A stretch of DNA of 64,000 nt from Thalassospira sp. MCCC 1A03138 (GTDB taxonomy: Bacteria; Pseudomonadota; Alphaproteobacteria; Rhodospirillales; Thalassospiraceae). The translations under genes and the position numbers were made by a program. This document shows, piece by piece, positions 18,976 through 28,015 of this stretch (the first letter of the stretch is position 1; the number at the start of each line of letters is the position of its first letter). Under the pieces are notes generated by a model, which searched no databases, was not told where the DNA came from, and saw only the letters and a program-made list of their open reading frames with translations. The stretch spans positions 248,001 through 312,000 of the forward strand of contig NZ_JFJY01000004.1 in NCBI RefSeq assembly GCF_002115785.1. Direction: 5' to 3'.

Positions 18976-19734
18976 CTATTGAAACGGCAGAACCGTCTGA
19001 AACTCAAACGGATCAATGTCCGCATCGTTCCCGCGTTTTTCATCAAATTGCGCCTTGGCATAGGTAAGGAACTCATCCTTGCTGATCATTTTGTCAGAAT
19101 TGGCATCAACGCTACCAAACAGCAATTCCAGCCGTCGGCTTTCGGTCCGCAGCCGCTGGCGGTTGGCTTCAGACGACCCCGGCAATGCCTCGACCGCGGC
19201 AAATTCACGCGCCACCAGAACACTGTCGCCATTGATATCACGCCGCCGGAACATCCAGCTCGCATAGGCCGCCGCCTCGTCCGCACTGATCCGCCCGTCA
19301 TGATCCATATCGATCGGATGATATTGCTGCCGATACATCGTGACCTGTTCGGGGATGCCGGTTGCGGCGGCGCTCGCCGCATTCTGCTTTGCCAGCGCCT
19401 TGGCAATCGCATCCTCAAGTCCGGGGATTGCCGCCGCACCCGTGCCGTTGGCGCCAGTCCCCGTCGGCATGCCCTCGCCATCCTCAAGCCCGCCCAGTCC
19501 GTTAAGCGCGCCCAATCCACCAAGCCCGAACTGCCCCATCAATTGCGGATTGTTCTGCAACTGCTTCATGATCAGTGGCAATAACTGGCGCATTTCTGGC
19601 GACGTGACCTCGGGCGTGATTGTCGCACTGCCCTTATCCATCTGAAGGCTCTGGGCATACACCGATGCCCGAATGCCCAAAACTGCCACAACGGCACAAG
19701 TCATTAACAATATGGCAGCTTTTTTCCGCAACAC
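18976..19734 (-). CDS. secreted EF-hand calcium-binding protein
   Basis: The GTG at 19734, with AAGGGA upstream, gives 252 residues starting with a signal peptide (LRKKAAILLMTCAVVAVLGI, cleavage after VYA). Residues about 70-130 are rich in Gly, Ala, Leu and Asn (QFGLGGLGALNGLGGLEDGE), a low-complexity linker. Three EF-hand loops follow: DMDHDGRISADE, DINGDSVLVARE and DANSDKMISKDE. The protein is probably periplasmic or exported and binds Ca2+. No family was recognised beyond the EF-hands. It is single and lies upstream of the long mraZ leader in the opposite direction. Confidence 0.75.
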   Translation of the reverse strand: MLRKKAAILLMTCAVVAVLGIRASVYAQSLQMDKGSATITPEVTSPEMRQLLPLIMKQLQNNPQLMGQFGLGGLGALNGLGGLEDGEGMPTGTGANGTGAAAIPGLEDAIAKALAKQNAASAAATGIPEQVTMYRQQYHPIDMDHDGRISADEAAAYASWMFRRRDINGDSVLVAREFAAVEALPGSSEANRQRLRTESRRLELLFGSVDANSDKMISKDEFLTYAKAQFDEKRGNDADIDPFEFQTVLPFQ

Positions 19735-19969
19735 TCGTTCCCTTCGCCTGTCCTGACGCCGCCCCGCATCAGGATCACCATCATAGCATATCAGCACGAA
19801 TTGGATCGCGGGCAACATTGCCCCATCAAAACCGATTAACGATCAAATGCCAATCCCCGAAGCCGGGATCAGCCCCCCAAACCGGATCATCGCCATGTTG
19901 CGTGAAATGCCTCTCCGTCATCCCGTCACATCCCATGCAGGACAAAAATGGTCTGCGCATGGATTTGCA

Positions 19970-20006
19970 TGGGCACCCATGGGGACGCGCGTGGGTTTTG
20001 ATGGGC
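19970..20006 (+). promoter_or_regulatory. distal MraZ-box cluster (four TGGGN elements)
   Basis: TGGGC, TGGGG, TGGGT and TGGGC start at 19970, 19980, 19992 and 20002. The spacings are 10, 12 and 10 bases. MraZ is known to bind direct TGGGN repeats with 5-base spacers, giving 10-base phasing. This cluster points in the opposite direction to the proximal array and lies about 250 bases before mraZ. Confidence 0.5.
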
Positions 20007-20043
20007 GAGAGCCGAAAATCACCCGGAAAACGGTTACTTTTGG

Positions 20044-20057
20044 CCCATTTTCACCCA
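20044..20057 (-). promoter_or_regulatory. pair of CCCA elements with MraZ-box spacing
   Basis: CCCA occurs at 20044 and 20054, exactly 10 bases apart and in the same orientation as the proximal array. Two copies alone are weak evidence. The location between two larger clusters makes them worth noting. Confidence 0.3.
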
Positions 20058-20108
20058 ATTCCGACATGCCCCAAAGCCGCAGGAAACCACATTATTACCC
20101 TATTTGAT

Positions 20109-20153
20109 CCCATCAATTCCCATTGACCCCCATCAAAACCCATGGTACCCCAT
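20109..20153 (-). promoter_or_regulatory. proximal MraZ operator array (five perfect boxes)
   Basis: CCCAT (ATGGG on the minus strand) occurs at 20109, 20119, 20129, 20139 and 20149, five perfect copies at an exact 10-base period. This is the architecture of the MraZ operator (TGGGN plus 5-base spacer). It ends 104 bases before the mraZ start and overlaps a possible -35 element, so autorepression of the dcw operon by MraZ is likely. Confidence 0.8.
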
Positions 20154-20257
20154 AACTAGGCACATTTACGGTGTCATGCGGGGCATATCCATTTCGACGC
20201 GGAAACTGATCATTCTCTGGCGGTTCGAAATGGGTTTTTGATCAGGGGAATGGCGAA

Positions 20258-20794
20258 GTGCTGTTCACAGGAACGCACATTCACAAGCTGGACCGAAAAG
20301 GGCGCGTCTCCGTGCCCAAGCGGTTCCGTGCGACCCTGGAACGCGAAACCTTCGCTGGCATCTATCTGTACCAATCCCACAAGGAAGCCGCCCTTGAAGG
20401 CTGTGGCGAAAGCCACATGGACCGCATCGCCGCGTCAATTGACGAACTGGCGATGTTCTCGGACGAGGCCGACGACCTTGCCGATACCATTCTTGGCGCA
20501 TCCCACATGCTGCCGTTTGACGGCGAAGGCCGCATCATTCTGCCCCCGGAACTGATCGAATTCGCCCGCATCGAAGATCAGGTCGCCTTTGTCGGCCGTG
20601 GCCGCACCTTCCGTATCTGGAACCCGGAAATCTTCAAACCGCTGCAAGACGCAAGCCGCACCCGCACCTTCAATCGCGGATCGACCCTCAAACTGAAACC
20701 GGCATCCGATTTCACGCCGGGCAGCCGCCCCGCTGCCCCGACCGGCGAAATCGCCCCGGATGAAGAGGGGCCAGATGATGGGGGGAGCGCGTAA
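20258..20794 (+). CDS. mraZ: transcriptional regulator MraZ
   Basis: The 178-residue protein starts at GTG 20258 with MLFTGTHIHKLDRKGRVSVP, the first MraZ SpoVT/AbrB-like domain. The second copy follows at about residues 85-130 (MLPFDGEGRIILPPELIEFA). The tail after residue 140 is long, charged and proline-rich. MraZ forms rings that bind phased TGGGN repeats, here found upstream of its own gene, and it controls the dcw cluster. The stop overlaps the rsmH start as TAATG. Confidence 0.95.
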   Translation: MLFTGTHIHKLDRKGRVSVPKRFRATLERETFAGIYLYQSHKEAALEGCGESHMDRIAASIDELAMFSDEADDLADTILGASHMLPFDGEGRIILPPELIEFARIEDQVAFVGRGRTFRIWNPEIFKPLQDASRTRTFNRGSTLKLKPASDFTPGSRPAAPTGEIAPDEEGPDDGGSA

Positions 20795-21777
20795 TGAGCA
20801 TCCATGACCTAAGCTTCGCCACAGGCGATGGCCCGCACAAGCCGGTGCTGTTACGCGAAGTTCTCGATGCCCTGTCCCCCGGGACCGGCGAGATCATGGT
20901 GGACGGAACTTTTGGCGCGGGTGGATATTCCCGCGCCATTCTCGATCATGCGGATTGCGAACTTTACGCCATTGACCGCGACCCGACCGCCGTTGCCACC
21001 GGCAAGGCCATGCAAGCCGATTACGCCAATCGCTTCCACATGGTCGAAGGCTGCTTTGGCGATATGGGCACTCTTCTGCCCGCTGCTGGCGTGGATCAGG
21101 TTGACGGCATCGTCCTTGATATCGGCGTATCTTCCATGCAGCTTGATCAGGCCGACCGCGGATTTTCCTTCCGCGAAGACGGGCCGCTCGACATGCGCAT
21201 GTCGATGTCCGGCCCGACGGCGGCCGATTTCATCAATACCGCCGACGAAGAAGACATCGCCAATGTCATCTATCGTTATGGCGAGGAACGCGCATCGCGC
21301 AAGGTCGCGCACAAGATCGTTGAAATGCGTGCCGAGGCACCCTTTGAAACCACCCTGCAACTGGCCCGTGCGGTCCGCTCTGTCGTGCGCAAATCCAAGG
21401 ACGGCATTGATCCGGCAACCCGCACCTTCCAGGGCCTTCGCATTTACGTCAATGACGAGCTTGGCGAACTTGAACGCGCCATGCAGGCGGCTGAAAACCT
21501 TTTGAAGCCAGGTGGCCGTCTGGTCATCGTGACCTTCCATTCGCTCGAAGACCGCAGCGTCAAAACCTTCATGAAGGAACGCTCCGGCGATCCGTCGAAA
21601 ATGTCGCGCCGCCTTCCGGGCGAGCCAGAGGTCGCAACTCCGACCTTCACCACCATCACGCGCAAGGCCGTGACCGCGCAAAAAGACGAACTGCGCGCCA
21701 ATCCGCGTGCGCGCTCGGCCAAGCTGCGTGCGGTTGCCCGCAATGAACAGCCCGCCACAAAAGGAGGTCGCAAATGA
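20794..21777 (+). CDS. rsmH: 16S rRNA (cytosine(1402)-N(4))-methyltransferase
   Basis: The 327-residue product begins with HKPVLLREVLDALSPGTGEI and has the SAM-binding motif VDGTFGAGGYSRAIL. The family motif DGIVLDIGVSSMQLDQADRG and the late LVIVTFHSLEDRSVKTFMKE are also present. These identify RsmH (MraW), which methylates N4 of C1402 in 16S rRNA. Length is normal. It is the second gene of the dcw operon, starting in the mraZ stop codon and overlapping ftsL by 4 bases. Confidence 0.97.
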   Translation: MSIHDLSFATGDGPHKPVLLREVLDALSPGTGEIMVDGTFGAGGYSRAILDHADCELYAIDRDPTAVATGKAMQADYANRFHMVEGCFGDMGTLLPAAGVDQVDGIVLDIGVSSMQLDQADRGFSFREDGPLDMRMSMSGPTAADFINTADEEDIANVIYRYGEERASRKVAHKIVEMRAEAPFETTLQLARAVRSVVRKSKDGIDPATRTFQGLRIYVNDELGELERAMQAAENLLKPGGRLVIVTFHSLEDRSVKTFMKERSGDPSKMSRRLPGEPEVATPTFTTITRKAVTAQKDELRANPRARSAKLRAVARNEQPATKGGRK

Positions 21778-22217
21778 CACGCGCCATGACCTTTATCGGG
21801 CTGTTTCTGACCATCGTGATTGGTGCGGGCACCTATTGGGTGTCGCACGAAGTCGAACGTCTTGAAAAACGCTATTCCGCCATTCAGTCGGAAATCCTCA
21901 ATGAACAGGAAACCATCCATGTTCTTGATGCGGAATGGAGCTACCTGAACAATCCGCAGCGTATCGAAAGCCTGGCCAAGACTTACCTTAAACTCGATCA
22001 GATCGCCCCGCTTCAGATGGCAAGCATCGATGACCTGCCCGAAGACGCCGATCTGCACCAGTACCGTCTTGATAAATTCGGCGAGGCCGTCGCCTTCCTG
22101 CCGGTCCCGCGCGCCCGTCCCGATGAACTGGCCCCCGACGAGGCCGCCGAAGCCATGATCATCAACGCCCCGTCGCTTGCCGCAACCCGGTCCGATGCGC
22201 AGGAGGGCGGACAATGA
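21774..22217 (+). CDS. ftsL: cell division protein FtsL
   Basis: The 147-residue bitopic protein has a short cytoplasmic N-terminus, one membrane helix (FIGLFLTIVIGAGTYWVS) and a periplasmic coiled coil (EVERLEKRYSAIQSEILNEQ) followed by LDAEWSYLNNPQRIESLA. The LDAEWxxLNxPxRIexLA pattern is typical of alphaproteobacterial FtsL. It forms the FtsQLB complex of the divisome. The C-terminal 40 residues are acidic and alanine-rich, longer than in E. coli. It overlaps both neighbours by 4 bases, showing translational coupling. Confidence 0.9.
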   Translation: MTRAMTFIGLFLTIVIGAGTYWVSHEVERLEKRYSAIQSEILNEQETIHVLDAEWSYLNNPQRIESLAKTYLKLDQIAPLQMASIDDLPEDADLHQYRLDKFGEAVAFLPVPRARPDELAPDEAAEAMIINAPSLAATRSDAQEGGQ

Positions 22218-23932
22218 GCTTCTATCGTTTCTCATACTGGCTGCGCGGTGACCGCCCGGAACTCAGCCCCGACCAACGCGAACGTCACGCGATTGAAACC
22301 GCGCGCAACCGCATCTTCATTACCGGTGCGATGTTTGCCATCGGCTTTGTCTGGATTACGGCGGGCCTTGTCGATGCCACCGTTCTGCGTCAGGGCAATG
22401 AACCCGAAATGGCATCGGGATCGGATACCCGCGAACTCAAAACCGAACGTGCCGATATCGTTGATCGCAACGGCATGCTGATTGCGACCGATCTTCCGAC
22501 CAATTCGCTTTATGCCGATGCCCGTGTGATCAAGGACCCGGTCGGATCGGCTGATCAATTGCTGACCGTCCTGCCCGATCTGGATCGCGATACCCTGATC
22601 CGTCATCTAAGCTCGCAAAAGGCTTTCGTCTGGATCCGTCGCAATCTGACCCCGGAACAGCAATATGCCGTCAACTCGCTTGGCGTGCCGGGATTGAATT
22701 TCCAGCGTGAAGAACGCCGCGTCTATCCGCATGGCCGCCTGTTTGCCCATGTGCTGGGCTTTACCGATATCGACAATAACGGCATTGCCGGTGTCGAACG
22801 CAAATTCGATAACGAACTGCGCATCAATAACGGCCCGCTGCAACTCTCGCTCGATACCCGCATTCAATACGCGCTTGAGGAAGAAGTCGAAAGCGCGATG
22901 AAAACCTATGACGCGGTCGGCGCGACCGGCATGGTCATGGATATCTATACCGGCGAAGTGCTCGGCATGATGTCGCTGCCCGATTTTGATCCGCACCGCC
23001 CCGGTCAGGCACCGGCCGACGCGCGCTTTAACCGTGCGACGCTCGGTGTTTATGAAATGGGTTCGGTGTTCAAACTGTTTAACACCGCCATTGCGCTTGA
23101 AACCGGCACCGTCAATCTGCAAAGCATGTATGACGCCTCCCAGCCGATCCGCGTCGGGCGCTTCGCGATTAGCGACTATCGCGGCGAAAACCGCTGGCTG
23201 TCGGTGGCCGAGATCATCAAATATTCGTCAAACATTGGGTCTGCCCGCATCGCCCTTGATTTCGGGACCGAGACCCAGCGCAAATATCTCAAGAAATTCG
23301 GCATTCTCGATACCCCGCGTATCGAGCTGCCCGAAGTCGGTTCCCCGCTTGTGCCCAATCCGTGGCGCGAAGTGAACACCATGACCATTTCCTTTGGCCA
23401 TGGTCTTGCCGTGACACCGCTTCAGGTCGTCAGCGGCATCTCCGCCCTTGCAAATGGCGGCATTTTGCGTCCGGCAACGATCCTCAAACAGGACGGCGCA
23501 CCGGCGGGTGAACGCGTTATTTCCCGGCAAACCTCGGACAAGATGCGACGCCTGATGCGCCTCGTCGTGACCGATGGATCGGGCAAAAAGGCTGAAGTTC
23601 CGGGTTACTTCCTTGGGGGTAAAACCGGGACGTCGGAAAAACTCGTGAACGGGCGCTATGTCAAGAACGCCCGCATGTCGACCTTTGTCGCCGCCTTCCC
23701 GATGCAGGACCCGAAATATGTGGTTCTGGTGACGCTGGACGAGCCCAAAGGCACCAAAGAAACGTATGGATTTGCCACAGCCGGTTGGGTGTCCGCCCCG
23801 GCAGTAGGCAAGGTTGTGACACGTATTGCTCCCCTTCTGGGCATTGAACCGGCGAATGCGAAGGCGCCGGAGATTGAGCAAGCGCTGCATATCGACCTTC
23901 GCAAGGGGGAGCGCAAACTTGCGTCTTTCTGA
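22214..23932 (+). CDS. ftsI: peptidoglycan D,D-transpeptidase FtsI (PBP3)
   Basis: The 572-residue class B penicillin-binding protein has one membrane anchor near residues 33-55 (RIFITGAMFAIGFVWITAG). The dimerisation domain includes TERADIVDRNGMLIATDLPT. The transpeptidase domain has the serine motif MGSVFKLF, SSN in KYSSNIGSARIA, and KTGTSEK. It makes septal cross-links in the periplasm together with FtsW. It overlaps ftsL by 4 bases at its start and murE by 14 bases at its end. Confidence 0.96.
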   Translation: MSFYRFSYWLRGDRPELSPDQRERHAIETARNRIFITGAMFAIGFVWITAGLVDATVLRQGNEPEMASGSDTRELKTERADIVDRNGMLIATDLPTNSLYADARVIKDPVGSADQLLTVLPDLDRDTLIRHLSSQKAFVWIRRNLTPEQQYAVNSLGVPGLNFQREERRVYPHGRLFAHVLGFTDIDNNGIAGVERKFDNELRINNGPLQLSLDTRIQYALEEEVESAMKTYDAVGATGMVMDIYTGEVLGMMSLPDFDPHRPGQAPADARFNRATLGVYEMGSVFKLFNTAIALETGTVNLQSMYDASQPIRVGRFAISDYRGENRWLSVAEIIKYSSNIGSARIALDFGTETQRKYLKKFGILDTPRIELPEVGSPLVPNPWREVNTMTISFGHGLAVTPLQVVSGISALANGGILRPATILKQDGAPAGERVISRQTSDKMRRLMRLVVTDGSGKKAEVPGYFLGGKTGTSEKLVNGRYVKNARMSTFVAAFPMQDPKYVVLVTLDEPKGTKETYGFATAGWVSAPAVGKVVTRIAPLLGIEPANAKAPEIEQALHIDLRKGERKLASF

Positions 23933-25379
23933 ACTCATGGCAGGTGATCAAGCGGCACTTAAACATGCCGACGGACGGGACCCGAACATTACGGGCCTGA
24001 CAGCAGACTCACGCACCGTGAAGGATGGCTATCTGTTTGCCGCCCTGTCTGGTGCCAAAACCGACGGATCGAAATACATCAATGATGCGATCCGGCTGGG
24101 TGCAGCCGCCATCCTGGCAAAGGACGGCACGCCCAAACCCGCCGCCGCAACGGTTCCGCTGATCCCGGTGGAAAACCCGCGACAGCGTTACGCCCAACTG
24201 GCCGCGCGTTTCTATGGCAAACAACCGGCCAATATCGCGGCCATCACCGGTACCAACGGCAAAACCTCCACCGCTGTTTTCACCGAACAGCTCTGGACCA
24301 TCATGGGCAATATGTCGGGCTCCATCGGAACCCTTGGCATTCGCGCTGCGGGTGCAAAAATCCCCGGATCGCTGACCACGCCCGATCCGGTCGCCCTTCA
24401 TCAAAGCCTTAATGAAATGGCTGAAATCGGTGTCACCCATGTCGCGATGGAAGCCTCCTCGCACGGGCTTGATCAGCATCGCCTTGATGGCGTGAAAGTC
24501 ACGGTTGCCGCCTTTACCAACCTGACCCGTGATCACCTTGATTATCACGGTAATTTCGAAAAATACTTCGCCGCCAAGGCCCGCCTGTTTGCCGATCTTC
24601 TGGCCGAAAACGGCACGGCGGTCTTGAATGCCGATGTCCCGCAATTCAAAATTCTGCGCTCGATGTGCGAGGGACGCGGCATTTCGGTGATGTCCTATGG
24701 CCTTGCTGCCGATGATATCAAACTGCTCGAAGCCAAACCCGATGCCACCGGCACCAAGCTCAAGCTCGCCATCGAAAAGGGCGAATATGGTGTGCATCTG
24801 CCCCTCATGGGCTCCTTCCAGGTGATGAACGCGCTTGCCGCCCTTGGCATCGTCATTGCGTCGGGTGCCGATGTTGATGATGCGGTTGCCGCCCTTGAAA
24901 AGCTTGAAGGTGTCCGGGGCCGCATGGAACTGGTTGGCAAAACCAGCTTCGGCGCGCCGGTCTTTGTTGATTACGCCCACACCCCTGATGCGCTTGAAAC
25001 CGTGATCAAGGCCGTCCGCCCGCACGCCAAGGGCCGCATCATCTGCGTCTTTGGCGCGGGTGGGGATCGTGACACCGGCAAACGCCCGGAAATGGGCCGC
25101 GTGGTCAAGGAAAACGCTGATATCGCCATCATCACCGATGACAACCCGCGAAGCGAAGACCCGGCCAAAATCCGCGCCGCGATCAAGGCCGCCTGCGACG
25201 GTGCGGTTGAAATCGGCGACCGGGCCGAGGCGATCAAACGCGGCATCGGCATCCTGCAACGCAACGATATTCTTATTATTGCCGGAAAAGGCCATGAAAG
25301 AGGCCAGATTGTCGGCGATACGGTTCTGCCTTTCGATGATGCCGCGGTCGCGCGCAACATCCTTCTGGGCGGTAACTGA
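23919..25379 (+). CDS. murE: UDP-MurNAc-L-Ala-D-Glu:meso-DAP ligase MurE
   Basis: The start is best placed at TTG 23919 inside the ftsI end. It gives LRLSELM, the usual MurE opening, and AAGGGGGAG lies 7 bases upstream. The product has 486 residues with ATP motif ITGTNGKTS, the SSHGLDQHRLDGV segment, and DDNPRSEDP. The DNPR motif marks specificity for meso-diaminopimelate. It adds the third stem peptide residue in the cytoplasm. The frame is open further upstream, but those residues are a shadow of ftsI. Confidence 0.95.
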   Translation: MRLSELMAGDQAALKHADGRDPNITGLTADSRTVKDGYLFAALSGAKTDGSKYINDAIRLGAAAILAKDGTPKPAAATVPLIPVENPRQRYAQLAARFYGKQPANIAAITGTNGKTSTAVFTEQLWTIMGNMSGSIGTLGIRAAGAKIPGSLTTPDPVALHQSLNEMAEIGVTHVAMEASSHGLDQHRLDGVKVTVAAFTNLTRDHLDYHGNFEKYFAAKARLFADLLAENGTAVLNADVPQFKILRSMCEGRGISVMSYGLAADDIKLLEAKPDATGTKLKLAIEKGEYGVHLPLMGSFQVMNALAALGIVIASGADVDDAVAALEKLEGVRGRMELVGKTSFGAPVFVDYAHTPDALETVIKAVRPHAKGRIICVFGAGGDRDTGKRPEMGRVVKENADIAIITDDNPRSEDPAKIRAAIKAACDGAVEIGDRAEAIKRGIGILQRNDILIIAGKGHERGQIVGDTVLPFDDAAVARNILLGGN

Positions 25380-25444
25380 TTGATTTTAAAACCAGCCACG
25401 ACGCCAAAGATCGTGCTGGATGCGGATACGAAAGAAACCCAAAA

Positions 25445-26875
25445 ATGACCAAGGCTGTTTTATGGACGGCAAAAGACGCCGAAAAAGCCACCGGGGGCAA
25501 GGCAACCGGCAACTGGCAGGCGTCCGGCGTATCAATTGACAGCCGCAAGGCCGCAAAGGGCGATCTGTTCATCGCGCTCAAAGGCCCCAATTTCGATGGT
25601 CATAAATTCGCCCAGACCGCCCTTGATAACGGCTGTGCCGCCGCCATGGTGTCGGACACCAAAACCCTTGGCAATGGCGCACCGGCCCTTGTGGTCGATG
25701 ATACGCTTGATGCCATGGTCCGCCTTGGCCTTGCCGGGCGCGAACGGTCCGATGCCAAAATCATCGCGATCACCGGCTCTGTCGGCAAAACCGGCACCAA
25801 GGAAGCCCTTAAATACGTTCTGAACGAACAGGGTCAGACCCACGCCAGCCCGGCCAGCTTCAATAATCATTGGGGTGTCCCCATGAGCCTCGCCACCCTG
25901 CCGGTGGCAGCGGAATATGGCGTATTTGAAATCGGCATGAACCATCCCGGCGAAATCAGCCCGCTGGTCAAAATGGTCCGCCCCAAGGTCGCCCTGATCA
26001 CAACCGTCGTCGGCGCCCATACCGAATTCTTCAAGGACGAGGCCGAAATCGCACAGGCGAAATCGGAAATCTTCGATGGCCTGGATACCGACGGCACCGT
26101 GATCCTGAACCGCGACAACATGCATTATTTTGCATTGGCGCGTCGGGCCAAGGAACTCGGCATTAAAAATATCAAATGCTTTGGCACTGATGCCATGGCC
26201 GATTACCGCCTGTTCGAAGCCAACATTGTCGCCAATGGCTCTGCCGTGCGCGCCCGCATTGGCGGCCGCGATATCGAATATTTCATCGGCTGCCCCGGCG
26301 AACACTGGGTCATGAACTCGCTTGCGGTTCTGGCTTGCGTTGATGCAATCGGCGGTGATGTGCTGCGCGCCGCACAGGATCTGGCCGATTTCACCCCGCC
26401 CGCCGGTCGCGGCGAAACCCACATTCTGCCGCTGCCCAATGGGGTCGATGGCACCTATACCCTGATTGACGATGCCTATAACGCCAACCCGACCTCGATG
26501 ATGGCGGGTTTAAGCGTGCTGGCGCAAAGCAAACCCGAAGGATCAGGGCGCAAAATCGCGGTTCTGGGCGATATGCGCGAACTTGGCGATGATGCGCAAA
26601 AAATGCATGCAGACCTGCACCAACCGCTGGTTGCCCTTGGCATCGAACGTGTTTATACGGTCGGCCCGTTAATGGCCAACCTGACGGAAACCCTGCCAGC
26701 CGACCTTCTTGCCGGCCATTTTGACACCGCCGAAGACGCAATCACGCCGATCAAGGCCGATTTGCAGGCCGGTGACGTGGTTTTGATCAAAGGATCGCTT
26801 GGCATTTACGTTTCGAAAATTGTCTCGGCCTTAAAATCATCGGATGGCGCATCTGGCGCACCCTCTAAAAATTAA
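25445..26875 (+). CDS. murF: UDP-MurNAc-tripeptide:D-Ala-D-Ala ligase MurF
   Basis: The 476-residue ligase has the N-terminal uridine-binding segment SGVSIDSRKAAKGDLFIALK, the P-loop AITGSVGKTGTKEALKYV, the NHWGVPMSLA substrate stretch and the C-terminal VLGDMRELGDDA motif. It completes the UDP-MurNAc-pentapeptide in the cytoplasm. A 65-base gap after murE contains no separate feature, and the gene is within the same operon. Confidence 0.95.
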   Translation: MTKAVLWTAKDAEKATGGKATGNWQASGVSIDSRKAAKGDLFIALKGPNFDGHKFAQTALDNGCAAAMVSDTKTLGNGAPALVVDDTLDAMVRLGLAGRERSDAKIIAITGSVGKTGTKEALKYVLNEQGQTHASPASFNNHWGVPMSLATLPVAAEYGVFEIGMNHPGEISPLVKMVRPKVALITTVVGAHTEFFKDEAEIAQAKSEIFDGLDTDGTVILNRDNMHYFALARRAKELGIKNIKCFGTDAMADYRLFEANIVANGSAVRARIGGRDIEYFIGCPGEHWVMNSLAVLACVDAIGGDVLRAAQDLADFTPPAGRGETHILPLPNGVDGTYTLIDDAYNANPTSMMAGLSVLAQSKPEGSGRKIAVLGDMRELGDDAQKMHADLHQPLVALGIERVYTVGPLMANLTETLPADLLAGHFDTAEDAITPIKADLQAGDVVLIKGSLGIYVSKIVSALKSSDGASGAPSKN

Positions 26876-26899
26876 GACGCAGAAGGAACCCCCGGGGCG

Positions 26900-27988
26900 A
26901 TGCTCTATAATCTGCTTTATCCGCTGGCCGACCAGTTTCCGATCTTCAACCTGTTTCGTTACATCACGTTTCGGACCGGCGGGGCGATTATCACATCCCT
27001 TATTCTGGCCTTCGTGCTGGGCCCGTCCCTGATCAACTGGCTGCGCTCGAAACAAAGCGAAGGCCAGCCGATCCGCGATGACGGCCCCGAAAGCCACCTT
27101 CTGACCAAAAAGGGCACGCCGACGATGGGCGGCCTTTTGCTGTTGCTCTGCACCTCCATCGGCACATTGCTGTGGGCCGATCTGTCCAATGCCTATGTCT
27201 GGGCGGTGCTGCTGGTGACCATCGGCTATGGCTTCCTTGGCTTCCTTGATGATTTCCTGAAAGTCTCCAAGAAAAACACCAAGGGCCTGCCGGGCAAACT
27301 GAAACTGTTGGGTCAGTTTTCCATTGCCGCCGCCGCCGCATGGTGGATTTCCACCAACACCGCCGATCCGCTCTCGACCGCGCTGGCCTTCCCGTTCTTT
27401 AAAAACTACCTGCTTGATCTCGGCTGGTTCTTTGTGCCCTTTGCGATGTTTGTCATGGTCGGTGCGTCCAACTCCGTCAACCTGACCGACGGCCTTGATG
27501 GTCTTGCCATCGTGCCCGTCATGATTGCCGCGGCCAGTTTCGCGCTCATCACCTATCTGATCGGCAACATCCAGTTCGCCGAATACTTACAGGTCCACTA
27601 TGTCGCCGGATCGGGCGAACTGACCATCTTCCTCGGTGCCCTTGTCGGCGCGGGTCTTGGCTTCCTGTGGTATAACGCCCCGCCTGCCATGGTGTTCATG
27701 GGCGATACCGGCTCGCTGGCCTTGGGTGGTGCGCTCGGTGCTGTTTCGGTCGTCACCAAACATGAACTGGTTCTTGCCATCATTGGCGGTCTGTTTGTCC
27801 TTGAAACCCTGTCGGTGATCATTCAGGTCGGCTCCTTCAAACTGACCGGCAAGCGCGTGTTTCGCATGGCGCCGCTGCATCACCATTTCGAAAAAAAGGG
27901 CTGGCAGGAACCGACCATCGTTATCCGGTTCTGGATCATTGCCGTCATTCTGGCCCTTGTCGGGCTGGCCACGCTTAAACTCCGTTAA
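26900..27988 (+). CDS. mraY: phospho-MurNAc-pentapeptide transferase MraY
   Basis: The 362-residue membrane protein has about ten helices. Key motifs are KKGTPTMGG near residue 70, the aspartate-rich [20 protein letters not shown] (DDxxK), [10 protein letters not shown] and the late [12 protein letters not shown]. It transfers phospho-MurNAc-pentapeptide to undecaprenyl phosphate, making lipid I at the inner membrane. It lies 24 bases after murF. Length is normal. Confidence 0.97.
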   Translation: MLYNLLYPLADQFPIFNLFRYITFRTGGAIITSLILAFVLGPSLINWLRSKQSEGQPIRDDGPESHLLTKKGTPTMGGLLLLLCTSIGTLLWADLSNAYVWAVLLVTIGYGFLGFLDDFLKVSKKNTKGLPGKLKLLGQFSIAAAAAWWISTNTADPLSTALAFPFFKNYLLDLGWFFVPFAMFVMVGASNSVNLTDGLDGLAIVPVMIAAASFALITYLIGNIQFAEYLQVHYVAGSGELTIFLGALVGAGLGFLWYNAPPAMVFMGDTGSLALGGALGAVSVVTKHELVLAIIGGLFVLETLSVIIQVGSFKLTGKRVFRMAPLHHHFEKKGWQEPTIVIRFWIIAVILALVGLATLKLR

Positions 27989-28015
27989 ACTCCATTAAAT
28001 TAAGGACATCCCGCC

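Larger units (their letters stand above)
19735..20257. promoter_or_regulatory. 523-base divergent control region upstream of mraZ
   Basis: This long gene-free stretch separates the leftward EF-hand gene from mraZ. It holds three clusters of TGGG/CCCA elements at 10-base spacing (separate entries). A TTGACC at 20123-20128 inside the proximal array is a candidate -35 element. No good -10 at standard spacing was found. The part from 19735 to 19900 shows nothing notable. Confidence 0.6.

Noticed and set aside
24009-25295. 428-codon leftward frame opposite murE
   Set aside because: Antisense shadow of a conserved ligase gene with no ribosome site and no family motif.
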